From: Caldisericota bacterium
GTDB lineage: Bacteria; Caldisericota; Caldisericia; Cryosericales; Cryosericaceae
Direction: 5' to 3'
Length of the DNA stretch: 17,629 nt
NCBI GenBank assembly: GCA_026390285.1
Contig: JAPLGH010000073.1
Coordinates: 1-17,629 of the forward strand
Under the pieces are notes generated by a model that did no database searches, was not told the DNA's origin, and worked only from the letters and a program-made list of their open reading frames with translations. A program made the position numbers and the translations under genes. The first letter of the stretch is position 1, and the number at the start of each line of letters is the position of its first letter. Positions 7,385-13,299 of this stretch are shown one piece after another.

Positions 7385-7403
7385 TGAACGATACCATCGT
7401 TCA
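7385..7403. promoter_or_regulatory. Palindrome upstream of proC, possible operator
   Basis: TGAACGAT (7385-7392) and ATCGTTCA (7396-7403) are perfect 8-bp arms around a 3-bp centre. It lies between proC and the divergent MoaD-like gene. No convincing promoter for proC is seen; the palindrome would overlap the expected -35 zone. The binding protein is unknown. Confidence 0.4.
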
Positions 7404-7465
7404 CTTACTCTCTCATGAGTTGACGGAGCCAGTTCACCTGCATTCTGGATGAGTCGATGCGCTAT

Positions 7466-7493
7466 TTGTCTTTTTCGACGGCCTGCCTACAAT
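7466..7493 (+). promoter_or_regulatory. Possible promoter of the MoaD-like gene
   Basis: A -10 like TACAAT (7488-7493, 5 of 6) is preceded 16 bp upstream by a poor -35, TTGTCT (7466-7471). The start would lie near 7500, giving a short leader that contains GAGGTGAG before the ATG at 7512. Confidence 0.35.
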
Positions 7494-7511
7494 GCTTGCT
7501 GAGGTGAGACA

Positions 7512-7787
7512 ATGGCAACTGCAACCGTGAAAGGGTATCTAACGATAAGAAAAAAAATCAATCATGATTCAGTTCAAATTTCCGGTAGTACCTTTATTGA
7601 AGTTATCAGGAAGCTTGTTTCAGAGTATCCAGTGCTTGAGGGCGAGCTGCTTAATGAAGATATGAACCTTAAAGGAGATTACATCTACCTTCTGAATGGG
7701 AGGAATGTTGAATTTGTAAACAAAGAAGAAACCCTGATCGAAGATGGAGATAAGATCTCAATCTTTCCACCGATTGGAGGTGGCTAG
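7512..7787 (+). CDS. MoaD/ThiS-family sulfur carrier protein
   Basis: 91 residues with a ubiquitin-like beta-grasp pattern ending in IFPPIGGG, the C-terminal glycine tail that is adenylated and thiocarboxylated in MoaD and ThiS. MoaD donates sulfur to make the dithiolene of molybdopterin. Next to a tungsten AOR, a role in making the tungstopterin cofactor is the best inference; ThiS-like or other sulfur-carrier roles remain possible. The ribosome site GAGGTGAG precedes the ATG. The coding sequence is clearly A+T-rich (about 33% GC in 7561-7620 by hand count), unlike proC before it. Its stop lies two bases from the stop of the convergent radical SAM gene. Confidence 0.85.
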   Translation: MATATVKGYLTIRKKINHDSVQISGSTFIEVIRKLVSEYPVLEGELLNEDMNLKGDYIYLLNGRNVEFVNKEETLIEDGDKISIFPPIGGG

Positions 7788-7789
7788 AA

Positions 7790-8887
7790 CTACGGACACT
7801 GAACAATCCCTCTCGACCAAAGGCAATCTGCACAAGAAGGGAGATTACCAAAACAATCTGAGTCTGTTGTCAAACAAAAATCACAGGAATCTCTAAGTGG
7901 ACAATCGGTACAAGAAGGAAACAATGCGTTCTTTACGCTGTATCTGAAAGATTTGTAATCTCTTCCATTCCAGATATCCAAAAGCGTATCTTTAAAAACA
8001 TTTCCGAAAGAGAACGCATCAACCTCTTTTCCCCTTCCAAAGATATATTCGGTATAGCTATGGAGTAGCCTGTAGCAAGGGGCAACTTCCCCATCAGACC
8101 TTATCACGGTTGCATTTTGTTCGATGAATTGGCATTTCCTCTCCGTCAAGAGCTCAAATTTGGGGAAGACCGTCTTAAGTCTGTACTTGCCAACTTGATT
8201 GTTCATTTTGTCGATAAAGGCATTGTAGTCAAAAGAACCATCGTATAGGGTCTCACTACAAAGCTCTTTGCTAAAAGGCATGATGTTCGAGATTATGACC
8301 GATGTTACTTCCAGTCTTGAAGCAAGTGGCAGGATACTCGGAAGCAAATCCAAATTGCTCTTCATTGCAACCACTTCGATCATGACTTCTGGGTTATGAG
8401 CGTTTAGTCTTCTTTTCGCTTCTTGAAGATACATCACATTACCCTCAATCTGAGAGAAATCCGTGCCTCTAATATCCTCATATACCTTCGCGTCTGGTGC
8501 ATCTATTGAAACGATAACTTTGTCGACACCTGACCGAATCACGTCCCCTGCGTACTTATTCAGAAGAGTACCATTTGTCCCAAACTCAATTCTGTAGCCT
8601 GATGCCTTTGTTCTCTCAATGATATCGAGAATCCTTGAGTGAAACAGCGGCTCTCCAATTCCCCCAAGGTACACTGTCTCAAGGCTTGTGAATTCTTTGA
8701 GCTCTTCAAGTATCTTTAGATATTTTTCGAAATCCATTTCGAAGACTTCATCGTTCCAGAACCTTCTAAAGCACATCTTACAATTTAAGTTGCATTTGCT
8801 TGTAATTTCGATGTAGACTTTCTTCAGGTTCCTGTTGTCAGGAATTGTAACGGTGAAGTCTCCAAATGTTAGCTTGTCTTTTCCCAC
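7790..8887 (-). CDS. Radical SAM/SPASM protein, probable tungsten-cofactor oxidoreductase maturase
   Basis: 365 residues. The radical SAM cluster motif CNLNCKMC gives Cys32, Cys36 and Cys39; GGIGEPLF is the SAM-binding GGE-like motif. A cysteine-rich C-terminal SPASM-type region includes the CTDCPLRDSCDFC segment and further Cys residues for extra iron-sulfur clusters. Its pairing with an AOR gene fits the known family of radical SAM maturases that accompany tungsten-cofactor oxidoreductases (NCBIfam TIGR04317 from memory); the exact modification is unproven. The GTG at 8887 is preferred because GGGAGGGG stands five bases before it; a TTG at 8902 would put that ribosome site inside the gene. 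It lies 68 bp downstream of the AOR gene in the same direction, separated by a perfect hairpin. Confidence 0.85.
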   Translation of the reverse strand: MGKDKLTFGDFTVTIPDNRNLKKVYIEITSKCNLNCKMCFRRFWNDEVFEMDFEKYLKILEELKEFTSLETVYLGGIGEPLFHSRILDIIERTKASGYRIEFGTNGTLLNKYAGDVIRSGVDKVIVSIDAPDAKVYEDIRGTDFSQIEGNVMYLQEAKRRLNAHNPEVMIEVVAMKSNLDLLPSILPLASRLEVTSVIISNIMPFSKELCSETLYDGSFDYNAFIDKMNNQVGKYRLKTVFPKFELLTERKCQFIEQNATVIRSDGEVAPCYRLLHSYTEYIFGRGKEVDAFSFGNVFKDTLLDIWNGRDYKSFRYSVKNALFPSCTDCPLRDSCDFCLTTDSDCFGNLPSCADCLWSRGIVQCP

Positions 8888-8903
8888 ATTTTCCCCTCCC
8901 AAG

Positions 8904-8929
8904 AAGGCCTACCTGTTTTGGTAGGCCTT
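8904..8929 (-). promoter_or_regulatory. Perfect intercistronic hairpin between AOR and radical SAM genes
   Basis: AAGGCCTACC (8904-8913) pairs perfectly with GGTAGGCCTT (8920-8929) around a 6-base loop. On the minus strand the stem is followed by CTTGGGAGGGG, not a U-run, so it is not a standard terminator. It may be a processing or stabilising element, or a partial attenuator setting AOR above the maturase. Confidence 0.6.
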
Positions 8930-8955
8930 ATAATCGATTACGTTGAAGAACTATA

Positions 8956-10761
8956 CTATAGACTAAGGTCTTTCAGTTTCTCTTCTGTTGGGACACCTTC
9001 TTTGCTCCAGCCTCTCACATTGTAGTAATCAGAGAGAAGTTGTTCAATATGTACGACTTGTCCTTTTGCAGCACCATCTGGAAGCGGCTCATTCATGAAT
9101 CTTGGTGGGAGATAATCGTCTTTCTTGGTCATGCCAATCTTCAAGTTCCAGAGTTTCTCCAAGTTCCAGACTCTGTCACCTGCTTTCATAACCTCGTCTG
9201 CCGTGTAATCAAAGCCCGTAGCTGCAGAAAGCATTGCAGCATAATCATCTGCACCAAGAGCAAAAGAAGTGAAAAGGCAAAGCCCTTCGGAATCAATAAC
9301 TGCAGTAAGATCCTGGAAGATCTTAACCCACTTTGCCTTACCTTCGACTACAAACGGGTCAAGTTTCTCTGGAATCCCTAAAATTTCAGGAGAAATCATA
9401 TAGGCTCTTACGTGACAACCTCCTCTGTTGGATGTCGCATATGCAAGCGCATGTCCTTGTGCACCTCTTGGATCATATGCTGGGAGCTCCTGTTTCTTCA
9501 TGCTCATGGAAAGCTCTGGATGTCCGTGCATTGAAGCGAAGTTATAGGAACCTTCGGCAAGTTTGTCGCCAAGTCCAGCCCTTTTTGCGATGAGCTCAGG
9601 GTAGACAAGTATGGTTTCTGTGTTTCCAAACTTGAGTTCTGGAGCACTTCCAAACTCTTCTTTCTTCAAGAAACCTTTCTCGTAAAGCTCCATTGCGCAT
9701 GCAATCGTTGTTCCTGTAGCTATTGTGTCAAGACCCATCTTGTTGCACTGGTCGTTTGCCTTGATAACTGCAGCAAGGTCGTCAATGCCGCAATCCGCAC
9801 TGAAAGCCCAGCTTGTTTCGTATTCAGGTCCCTCGGTTTCTTCCTCCATATCAGGCAGTTTGGATACCCTTCCGCAAGCGATGGGACAGGCATAGCACGC
9901 CTTGTTCCTTACAAGGTACGTGTCTTTGAGTTTTTCTCCCGAAACATTATCAACCTTATCAAATGTGCCTTTCTGGAAGTTATGCGCGGGATACATTCCA
10001 TGTTCGTCAATGATGTGGTTCAAGACCATCGTTCCATAGGTAGGCAGCCCTTGCGAAGTGACGCCATTTGCCTTTATCTTATCCATTGCAACTCTGAGTG
10101 CTTCCTTGAACTTCTCGGGGTTCGCAATTGGAGCTCTCTTAGTACCTTTGGCAGCAACAGCCTTGAGCATCTTGGAACCCATGACTGCACCGACGCCTGT
10201 TCTTCCAGCAGCTCTTGCCTTGTCGTTGATCACGGCCGCAAACTTGACGAGATTCTCTCCACCGGGTCCGATGCAAGCAACCTTTATGCTCTTATCGCCA
10301 AGCTCCGAAAGAATCATATCTGTTGTAACGTGAGTGTCTTTCCCCCAAATGTGACTTGCGTCCTTGATTTCAACCTTGTCGTCTGTAACCCAAAGGTAAA
10401 CGGGCTTGTTTGATTTACCCTCGACGATCAAGAAGTCGTATCCTGTTTTCTTCAGTTCCGGACCAAAGAAACCTCCAGAGTTTGAACCGGCGATGACACC
10501 ACTCAACGGGCTCTTTGTAACGACATCGTACCTTCCTCCCGTCGGCGCTGCTGTGAGAGTAAGTGGACCGGTTGCAAAAATGAGCTTGTTGTCAGGACCA
10601 AGTGGATCGACGTTTGCAGGCACCTCATCAAAAACCATTTTTCCAGCATAACCCCTTGCTCCGATAAACTTCCGCGCAAGTTCTTCGTTAATTGGCTCCT
10701 CAGATGTCTTTCCCGTAGTAAGATTCACTCTGAGGATCTTTCCCATGTAACCACCAACCAT
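8956..10761 (-). CDS. aor: Tungsten-containing aldehyde:ferredoxin oxidoreductase
   Basis: 601 residues, close to the 605 of Pyrococcus furiosus AOR. It oxidises aldehydes to carboxylic acids with ferredoxin as acceptor and carries a bis-tungstopterin and a [4Fe-4S] cluster. The cluster ligands are Cys289, Cys292 and Cys296 (CYACPIAC) and Cys495 (EGLCLF), each one residue off the P. furiosus numbering. The active-site acid and histidine appear as EGPEYET (near 313) and RGGCHVRAY (His450). The GGRYDVVTKSPLSG segment is typical of the N-terminal pterin-binding domain. The ATG at 10761 has GGAGG six bases upstream; the frame runs on upstream but that part is the leader and promoter. It is A+T-richer than the surroundings. 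Expression probably depends on the structured leader and terminator before it. The aldehyde substrate is unknown. Confidence 0.95.
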   Translation of the reverse strand: MVGGYMGKILRVNLTTGKTSEEPINEELARKFIGARGYAGKMVFDEVPANVDPLGPDNKLIFATGPLTLTAAPTGGRYDVVTKSPLSGVIAGSNSGGFFGPELKKTGYDFLIVEGKSNKPVYLWVTDDKVEIKDASHIWGKDTHVTTDMILSELGDKSIKVACIGPGGENLVKFAAVINDKARAAGRTGVGAVMGSKMLKAVAAKGTKRAPIANPEKFKEALRVAMDKIKANGVTSQGLPTYGTMVLNHIIDEHGMYPAHNFQKGTFDKVDNVSGEKLKDTYLVRNKACYACPIACGRVSKLPDMEEETEGPEYETSWAFSADCGIDDLAAVIKANDQCNKMGLDTIATGTTIACAMELYEKGFLKKEEFGSAPELKFGNTETILVYPELIAKRAGLGDKLAEGSYNFASMHGHPELSMSMKKQELPAYDPRGAQGHALAYATSNRGGCHVRAYMISPEILGIPEKLDPFVVEGKAKWVKIFQDLTAVIDSEGLCLFTSFALGADDYAAMLSAATGFDYTADEVMKAGDRVWNLEKLWNLKIGMTKKDDYLPPRFMNEPLPDGAAKGQVVHIEQLLSDYYNVRGWSKEGVPTEEKLKDLSL

Positions 10762-10787
10762 GCTACACCTCCCCTTTCCCAAAAATG

Positions 10788-10813
10788 AAAAAAAAGAGCC
10801 CGTCTCAGGGCTC
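10788..10813 (-). terminator. Intrinsic terminator inside the AOR leader
   Basis: On the minus strand GAGCCC, a 6-base loop and GGGCTC are followed by eight T residues. It lies 27 bases before the AOR ATG and after the AOR promoter, so it can only act as a conditional terminator for that gene. Confidence 0.85.
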
Positions 10814-10815
10814 CT

Positions 10816-10902
10816 TTGCAAACTCAGCAGGCTCACCAATTGCTCGATGAACCCTATCGCCTGTTCCTCCCAGAGGGAAAGACACAGATCGGAGTTCCTT
10901 GC
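10816..10902 (-). promoter_or_regulatory. Structured leader RNA, candidate Moco/Tuco riboswitch
   Basis: The leader between the AOR promoter and the terminator can fold into a closed domain. A basal stem pairs GCAA-GGA(bulge)-ACTC (10902-10892) with GAGTTTGC (10825-10818). Inside are a TCCC/GGGA hairpin, CTGT/ACAG, CAGGC/GCCTG and CGAT/ATCG pairings. Riboswitch-like Moco RNA elements (Rfam RF01055), including variants linked to tungsten enzymes, are known before cofactor and enzyme genes of this type. I cannot match the consensus base by base from memory, so the assignment rests on position, folding and the terminator. Confidence 0.55.
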
Positions 10903-10909
10903 GTTTCGA

Positions 10910-10938
10910 ATTATTGCATCATCCTCGAAAAAAGTCAA
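10910..10938 (-). promoter_or_regulatory. Promoter of the AOR gene
   Basis: On the minus strand TTGACT (10938-10933), a 17-bp spacer and AATAAT (10915-10910) preceded by TGC. Both hexamers match 5 of 6. A start near 10903 gives a leader of about 140 bases, just spanning the folded domain and terminator. Confidence 0.75.
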
Positions 10939-11064
10939 GGCTCTTCCCGCAGATGACTGAAGCCTGTGTTCTTCCCATCAACACGAACGATGCTCACACA
11001 AGCATGTCAGCGTCATAGCTTCCTCCTCTCTGTTCACGATGAATTGAGATGATGCAACGCCTCA
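10939..11064. other. Centre of the AOR / DsrE-like divergent intergenic region
   Basis: No gene is supported here. The region lies between the divergent AOR and DsrE-like promoters. Apart from a short ATGCT/AGCAT inverted repeat (near 10989-11004), I see no clear operator. It is also where composition returns from A+T-rich to GC-rich. Confidence 0.5.
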
Positions 11065-11092
11065 TTGACACAAAAAACTGCGCTGCTATACA
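11065..11092 (+). promoter_or_regulatory. Promoter of the DsrE-like gene
   Basis: A perfect TTGACA (11065-11070), a 16-bp spacer and TATACA (11087-11092) preceded by TGC. Transcription would start near 11099, about 64 bases before the ATG. Confidence 0.7.
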
Positions 11093-11162
11093 TTGTGGTA
11101 GTTGGATTCTGAGTATGTATTCGCGGCCCGGCGCGTGGTCACCAGGGAACAGGAGGCAAGCA

Positions 11163-11504
11163 ATGGAGCAAGTACGCAAGATCTTGATCATCCTCTCTAC
11201 GGCCGAACGCGAAAAAGCCATGGCCGGCTTGATGTACGCCCAGAATGCCCATGATAACCACTGGTTTGATGATGTGCGCGTTGTTCTGTTTGGTCCCTTC
11301 GAACGGCTTCTCGCCGAGGATGAGGAGATACGGGTCCTTGGCGCTGAGCTCTTCAAGGTTACTGCTCACCCCATGGCCTGTGATTCATTTGCAGAAGACG
11401 CCGTTGTAAGCAATGCCATCAAGAGCCTGGGGTGTGAAATCGATCAGGTGGGAGGCATCATCTCGGAGTGCATCCGGAACGGCTACGTTCCTCTCGTGTT
11501 CTAG
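11163..11504 (+). CDS. DsrE-like family protein
   Basis: 113 residues. The start RKILIILSTAEREKAMAGLMYAQNA and the VVLFGPFERLLAED segment fit the DsrE/DsrF-like fold of small sulfur-relay and related proteins. Cysteines are in the ACDSFAED segment (equivalent to the active-site region), in KSLGCEID and in SECIRNG. The function is not known; members move sulfur between proteins or act with redox enzymes. AGGAGG stands six bases before the ATG at 11163, so longer in-frame starts are rejected. It is monocistronic, with its own promoter and a strong terminator. Confidence 0.8.
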   Translation: MEQVRKILIILSTAEREKAMAGLMYAQNAHDNHWFDDVRVVLFGPFERLLAEDEEIRVLGAELFKVTAHPMACDSFAEDAVVSNAIKSLGCEIDQVGGIISECIRNGYVPLVF

Positions 11505-11535
11505 ACGTACCATCTCGTCATAGTCACATGAATCA

Positions 11536-11568
11536 CAAGCGCCCCGGGAAACCGGGGCGCTTGCTTTT
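11536..11568 (+). terminator. Rho-independent terminator after the DsrE-like gene
   Basis: A perfect 12-bp stem (11536-11547 with 11552-11563), CAAGCGCCCCGG with a GAAA tetraloop, followed by CTTTT. The methylmalonyl-CoA operon ends just beyond it on the other strand, but in that direction there is no T-run. Confidence 0.93.
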
Positions 11569-11583
11569 CAGATACCCTCTGCG

Positions 11584-11994
11584 CTACTTCTGTTTCCTCT
11601 CGCACAACTCAAGGAGAACGCCATGCGTTGACTTGGGGTGAACGAACGCTATCCGGGTCCCACCTGCGCCGTCGCGAGGTGTCTCGTCGATCAACTGGAT
11701 ACCCTTGGCCTTCAGCTCCACGAGAGCTGCTTCGATATCGTCGACTCGAATGGCGATGTGATGCAGGCCCTCACCACGCTTCTCGATGAACTTGGCGACC
11801 GAACTGTCCGGACTCGTTGGCTCCAGCAGCTCGATCTCTGTGCCGCCCACGGGCAGGAACGCCGTCCTCACGTGCTGCTCAGCCACCTCTTCGATGCCGT
11901 TCACCTCGATGCCCAGCGACGCCTCCCAGAATGACAGCGACTCCTGCATGTTGGCAACAGCAATGCCGATATGATCGATGTTCTTCAGGTTCAT
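11584..11994 (-). CDS. mce: Methylmalonyl-CoA epimerase
   Basis: 136 residues of the glyoxalase/vicinal oxygen chelate fold. It interconverts (R)- and (S)-methylmalonyl-CoA for the mutase encoded upstream. Metal ligands expected in the family are seen at His8 (NIDHIGIAV), His79 (GLHHIAIRV) and Glu129 (VLLELCE). GGAGG stands five bases before the ATG. The ATG overlaps the meaB stop as ATGA, so translation is probably coupled to meaB; the frame lesion in meaB could therefore lower its synthesis. It is last gene of the operon. Confidence 0.95.
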   Translation of the reverse strand: MNLKNIDHIGIAVANMQESLSFWEASLGIEVNGIEEVAEQHVRTAFLPVGGTEIELLEPTSPDSSVAKFIEKRGEGLHHIAIRVDDIEAALVELKAKGIQLIDETPRDGAGGTRIAFVHPKSTHGVLLELCERKQK

Positions 11995-12883
11995 GTATTC
12001 CTCCAGCTTTGCTCAAAGATGACATCTGCCAGCGAATATGGATCGCTCTGCTTGCTGGCGACTTTTTCCAGCTCGGCCTGAACGGCCGGCTGGTCCAGCT
12101 GCTGCTTCATCGTGTCTGTCAGCCGCGCCTTGAGAATCTCGAGCACGTCGAGCCTGGCCATCCGTATCTTGAGTGCATCCAGCTTTCCAGATGCCACGAG
12201 ATGCGCGCGATGCCGTTCAATTGTGTCGACAACGCTGTCGATGCCCGTGTTCAGTTCGGCCGAAGCCTTGAAAACGGGAGGATTCCAGCCCGTCGTCATG
12301 GACAATTGCAGGACAGATTCGACCTGCATGGCCGTACGGTCCGCCCCATCGCGGTCCTCCTTGTTGATGATGAACAGGTCGCCGATCTCCATGATGCCTG
12401 CCTTCATGGCCTGGATGTCGTCCCCCATGCCAGGTGCCATGACAACGACTGTCGTGTAGGCGACGTCGTGGACGTCGACCTCGGACTGCCCCGCGCCAAC
12501 GGTTTCGACAAAGACCCAGTCAAACCCCGCGGCATCCAGGATGCGGGCCGCCATTCGGGTAGCCCGGTTGAGGCCGCCCAGTGACCCCCGGGTCCCCATG
12601 CTGCGAATGTAGACATCGTGCGACCCGAGAAGGGACTGCTGGGGTCGACCGCCAGAATGCCGACCTTCTGTCCACGAGCCGCCAGCAGTGCCGCCAGTCG
12701 CGAAACCAGCGTACTCTTCCCAGCGCCGGGCGAGCCGGTCACTCCGACGATATAGGCGCGCCCTGTGCTCCCGTAGACGCCCCGGATCACCTCAGCGCCA
12801 CGTGGATCACCATTCTCGACCCACGTGATCGCACGCGCGATCGCTCTCGTATCGCCGGCCAGCACACCCAGCTTGACGTCCAC
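11991..12883 (-). pseudogene. meaB: meaB GTPase gene with internal frame-shifting deletion
   Basis: MeaB (ArgK-type) is the G-protein chaperone that loads and protects B12 in methylmalonyl-CoA mutase. The first part, from the GTG at 12883, is intact with Walker A GSPGAGKST and ILAVDPSSPFSG. That frame then runs into non-homologous sequence and stops at 12404. The rest is in another frame: SHDVYIRSMGTRGSLGGL, the ETVGAGQSE switch II, a NKED G4-like motif and the C-terminal dimerisation part, ending at 11991. Compared with the family, about 15-16 residues containing the GGA-LGDR-RM stretch (switch I region) are missing at the junction near 12625-12635, so the lesion looks like a deletion of roughly 46 bp. 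A sequence or assembly error cannot be excluded. The GTG start lies four bases after the stop of the B12-binding gene. Confidence 0.85.
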
Positions 12884-12887
12884 CTGA

Positions 12888-13289
12888 CTAGGCTTCCCTC
12901 TTCACGTGGCTCCGGATATAGTCGACACAGGTGGCAAGGGGGGTCCCTGGTCCGAAGACCTCACTGATGCCATGCTCTTTGAGAAACGGGATGTCGTCTT
13001 CAGGGATGACTCCGCCGCCCATGATCAGCATATCGTCGGCTCCCTTTGCCCGCAGCAAGTCGACAACTTTCGGAAACAGCGTGTTGTGGGCTCCCGACAA
13101 GCACGACAGGGCAACCACGTCCACATCTTCCTGCACGGCCACCTCCGCAATCTGCTCAGGTGTACGGCGGATGCCCGTGTAGATGACTTCCATGCCCGCA
13201 TCCATGAAGGCCCGTGCCAGGACTTTGGCTCCACGATCGTGCCCGTCCAGGCCAGGCTTTGCCACGAGGACTCTGATCTTCTGTTCCAT
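12888..13289 (-). CDS. mcmA2: Methylmalonyl-CoA mutase, B12-binding subunit
   Basis: 133 residues forming the cobalamin-binding domain alone. The motif DGHDRG (D-x-H-x-x-G) supplies the His that coordinates cobalt; SCLSGAH and MGGGVIPEDD are the other conserved B12-binding stretches. In many mutases this is the C-terminal domain of one chain; here it is separate from the catalytic subunit, as in archaea and some bacteria. The ATG at 13289 has AGGAGG six bases upstream, placed in the 10-bp gap after the catalytic subunit stop. Confidence 0.95.
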   Translation of the reverse strand: MEQKIRVLVAKPGLDGHDRGAKVLARAFMDAGMEVIYTGIRRTPEQIAEVAVQEDVDVVALSCLSGAHNTLFPKVVDLLRAKGADDMLIMGGGVIPEDDIPFLKEHGISEVFGPGTPLATCVDYIRSHVKREA

Positions 13290-13299
13290 GGTCTCCTCC

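Noticed and set aside
10762..10938. N-terminal extension of AOR by 59 residues
   Set aside because: It would translate the leader, the terminator stem and the promoter; the ATG at 10761 has GGAGG and starts where the family starts.
11817..12584. Open frame of 255 codons on the plus strand opposite meaB and the epimerase
   Set aside because: It covers the reverse of two recognised genes and the gene boundary; a GC-rich frame artefact.
12600..12660. Programmed ribosomal frameshift in meaB
   Set aside because: No slippery run or stimulating structure is evident, and the junction also lacks about 15 conserved residues, which points to a deletion instead.
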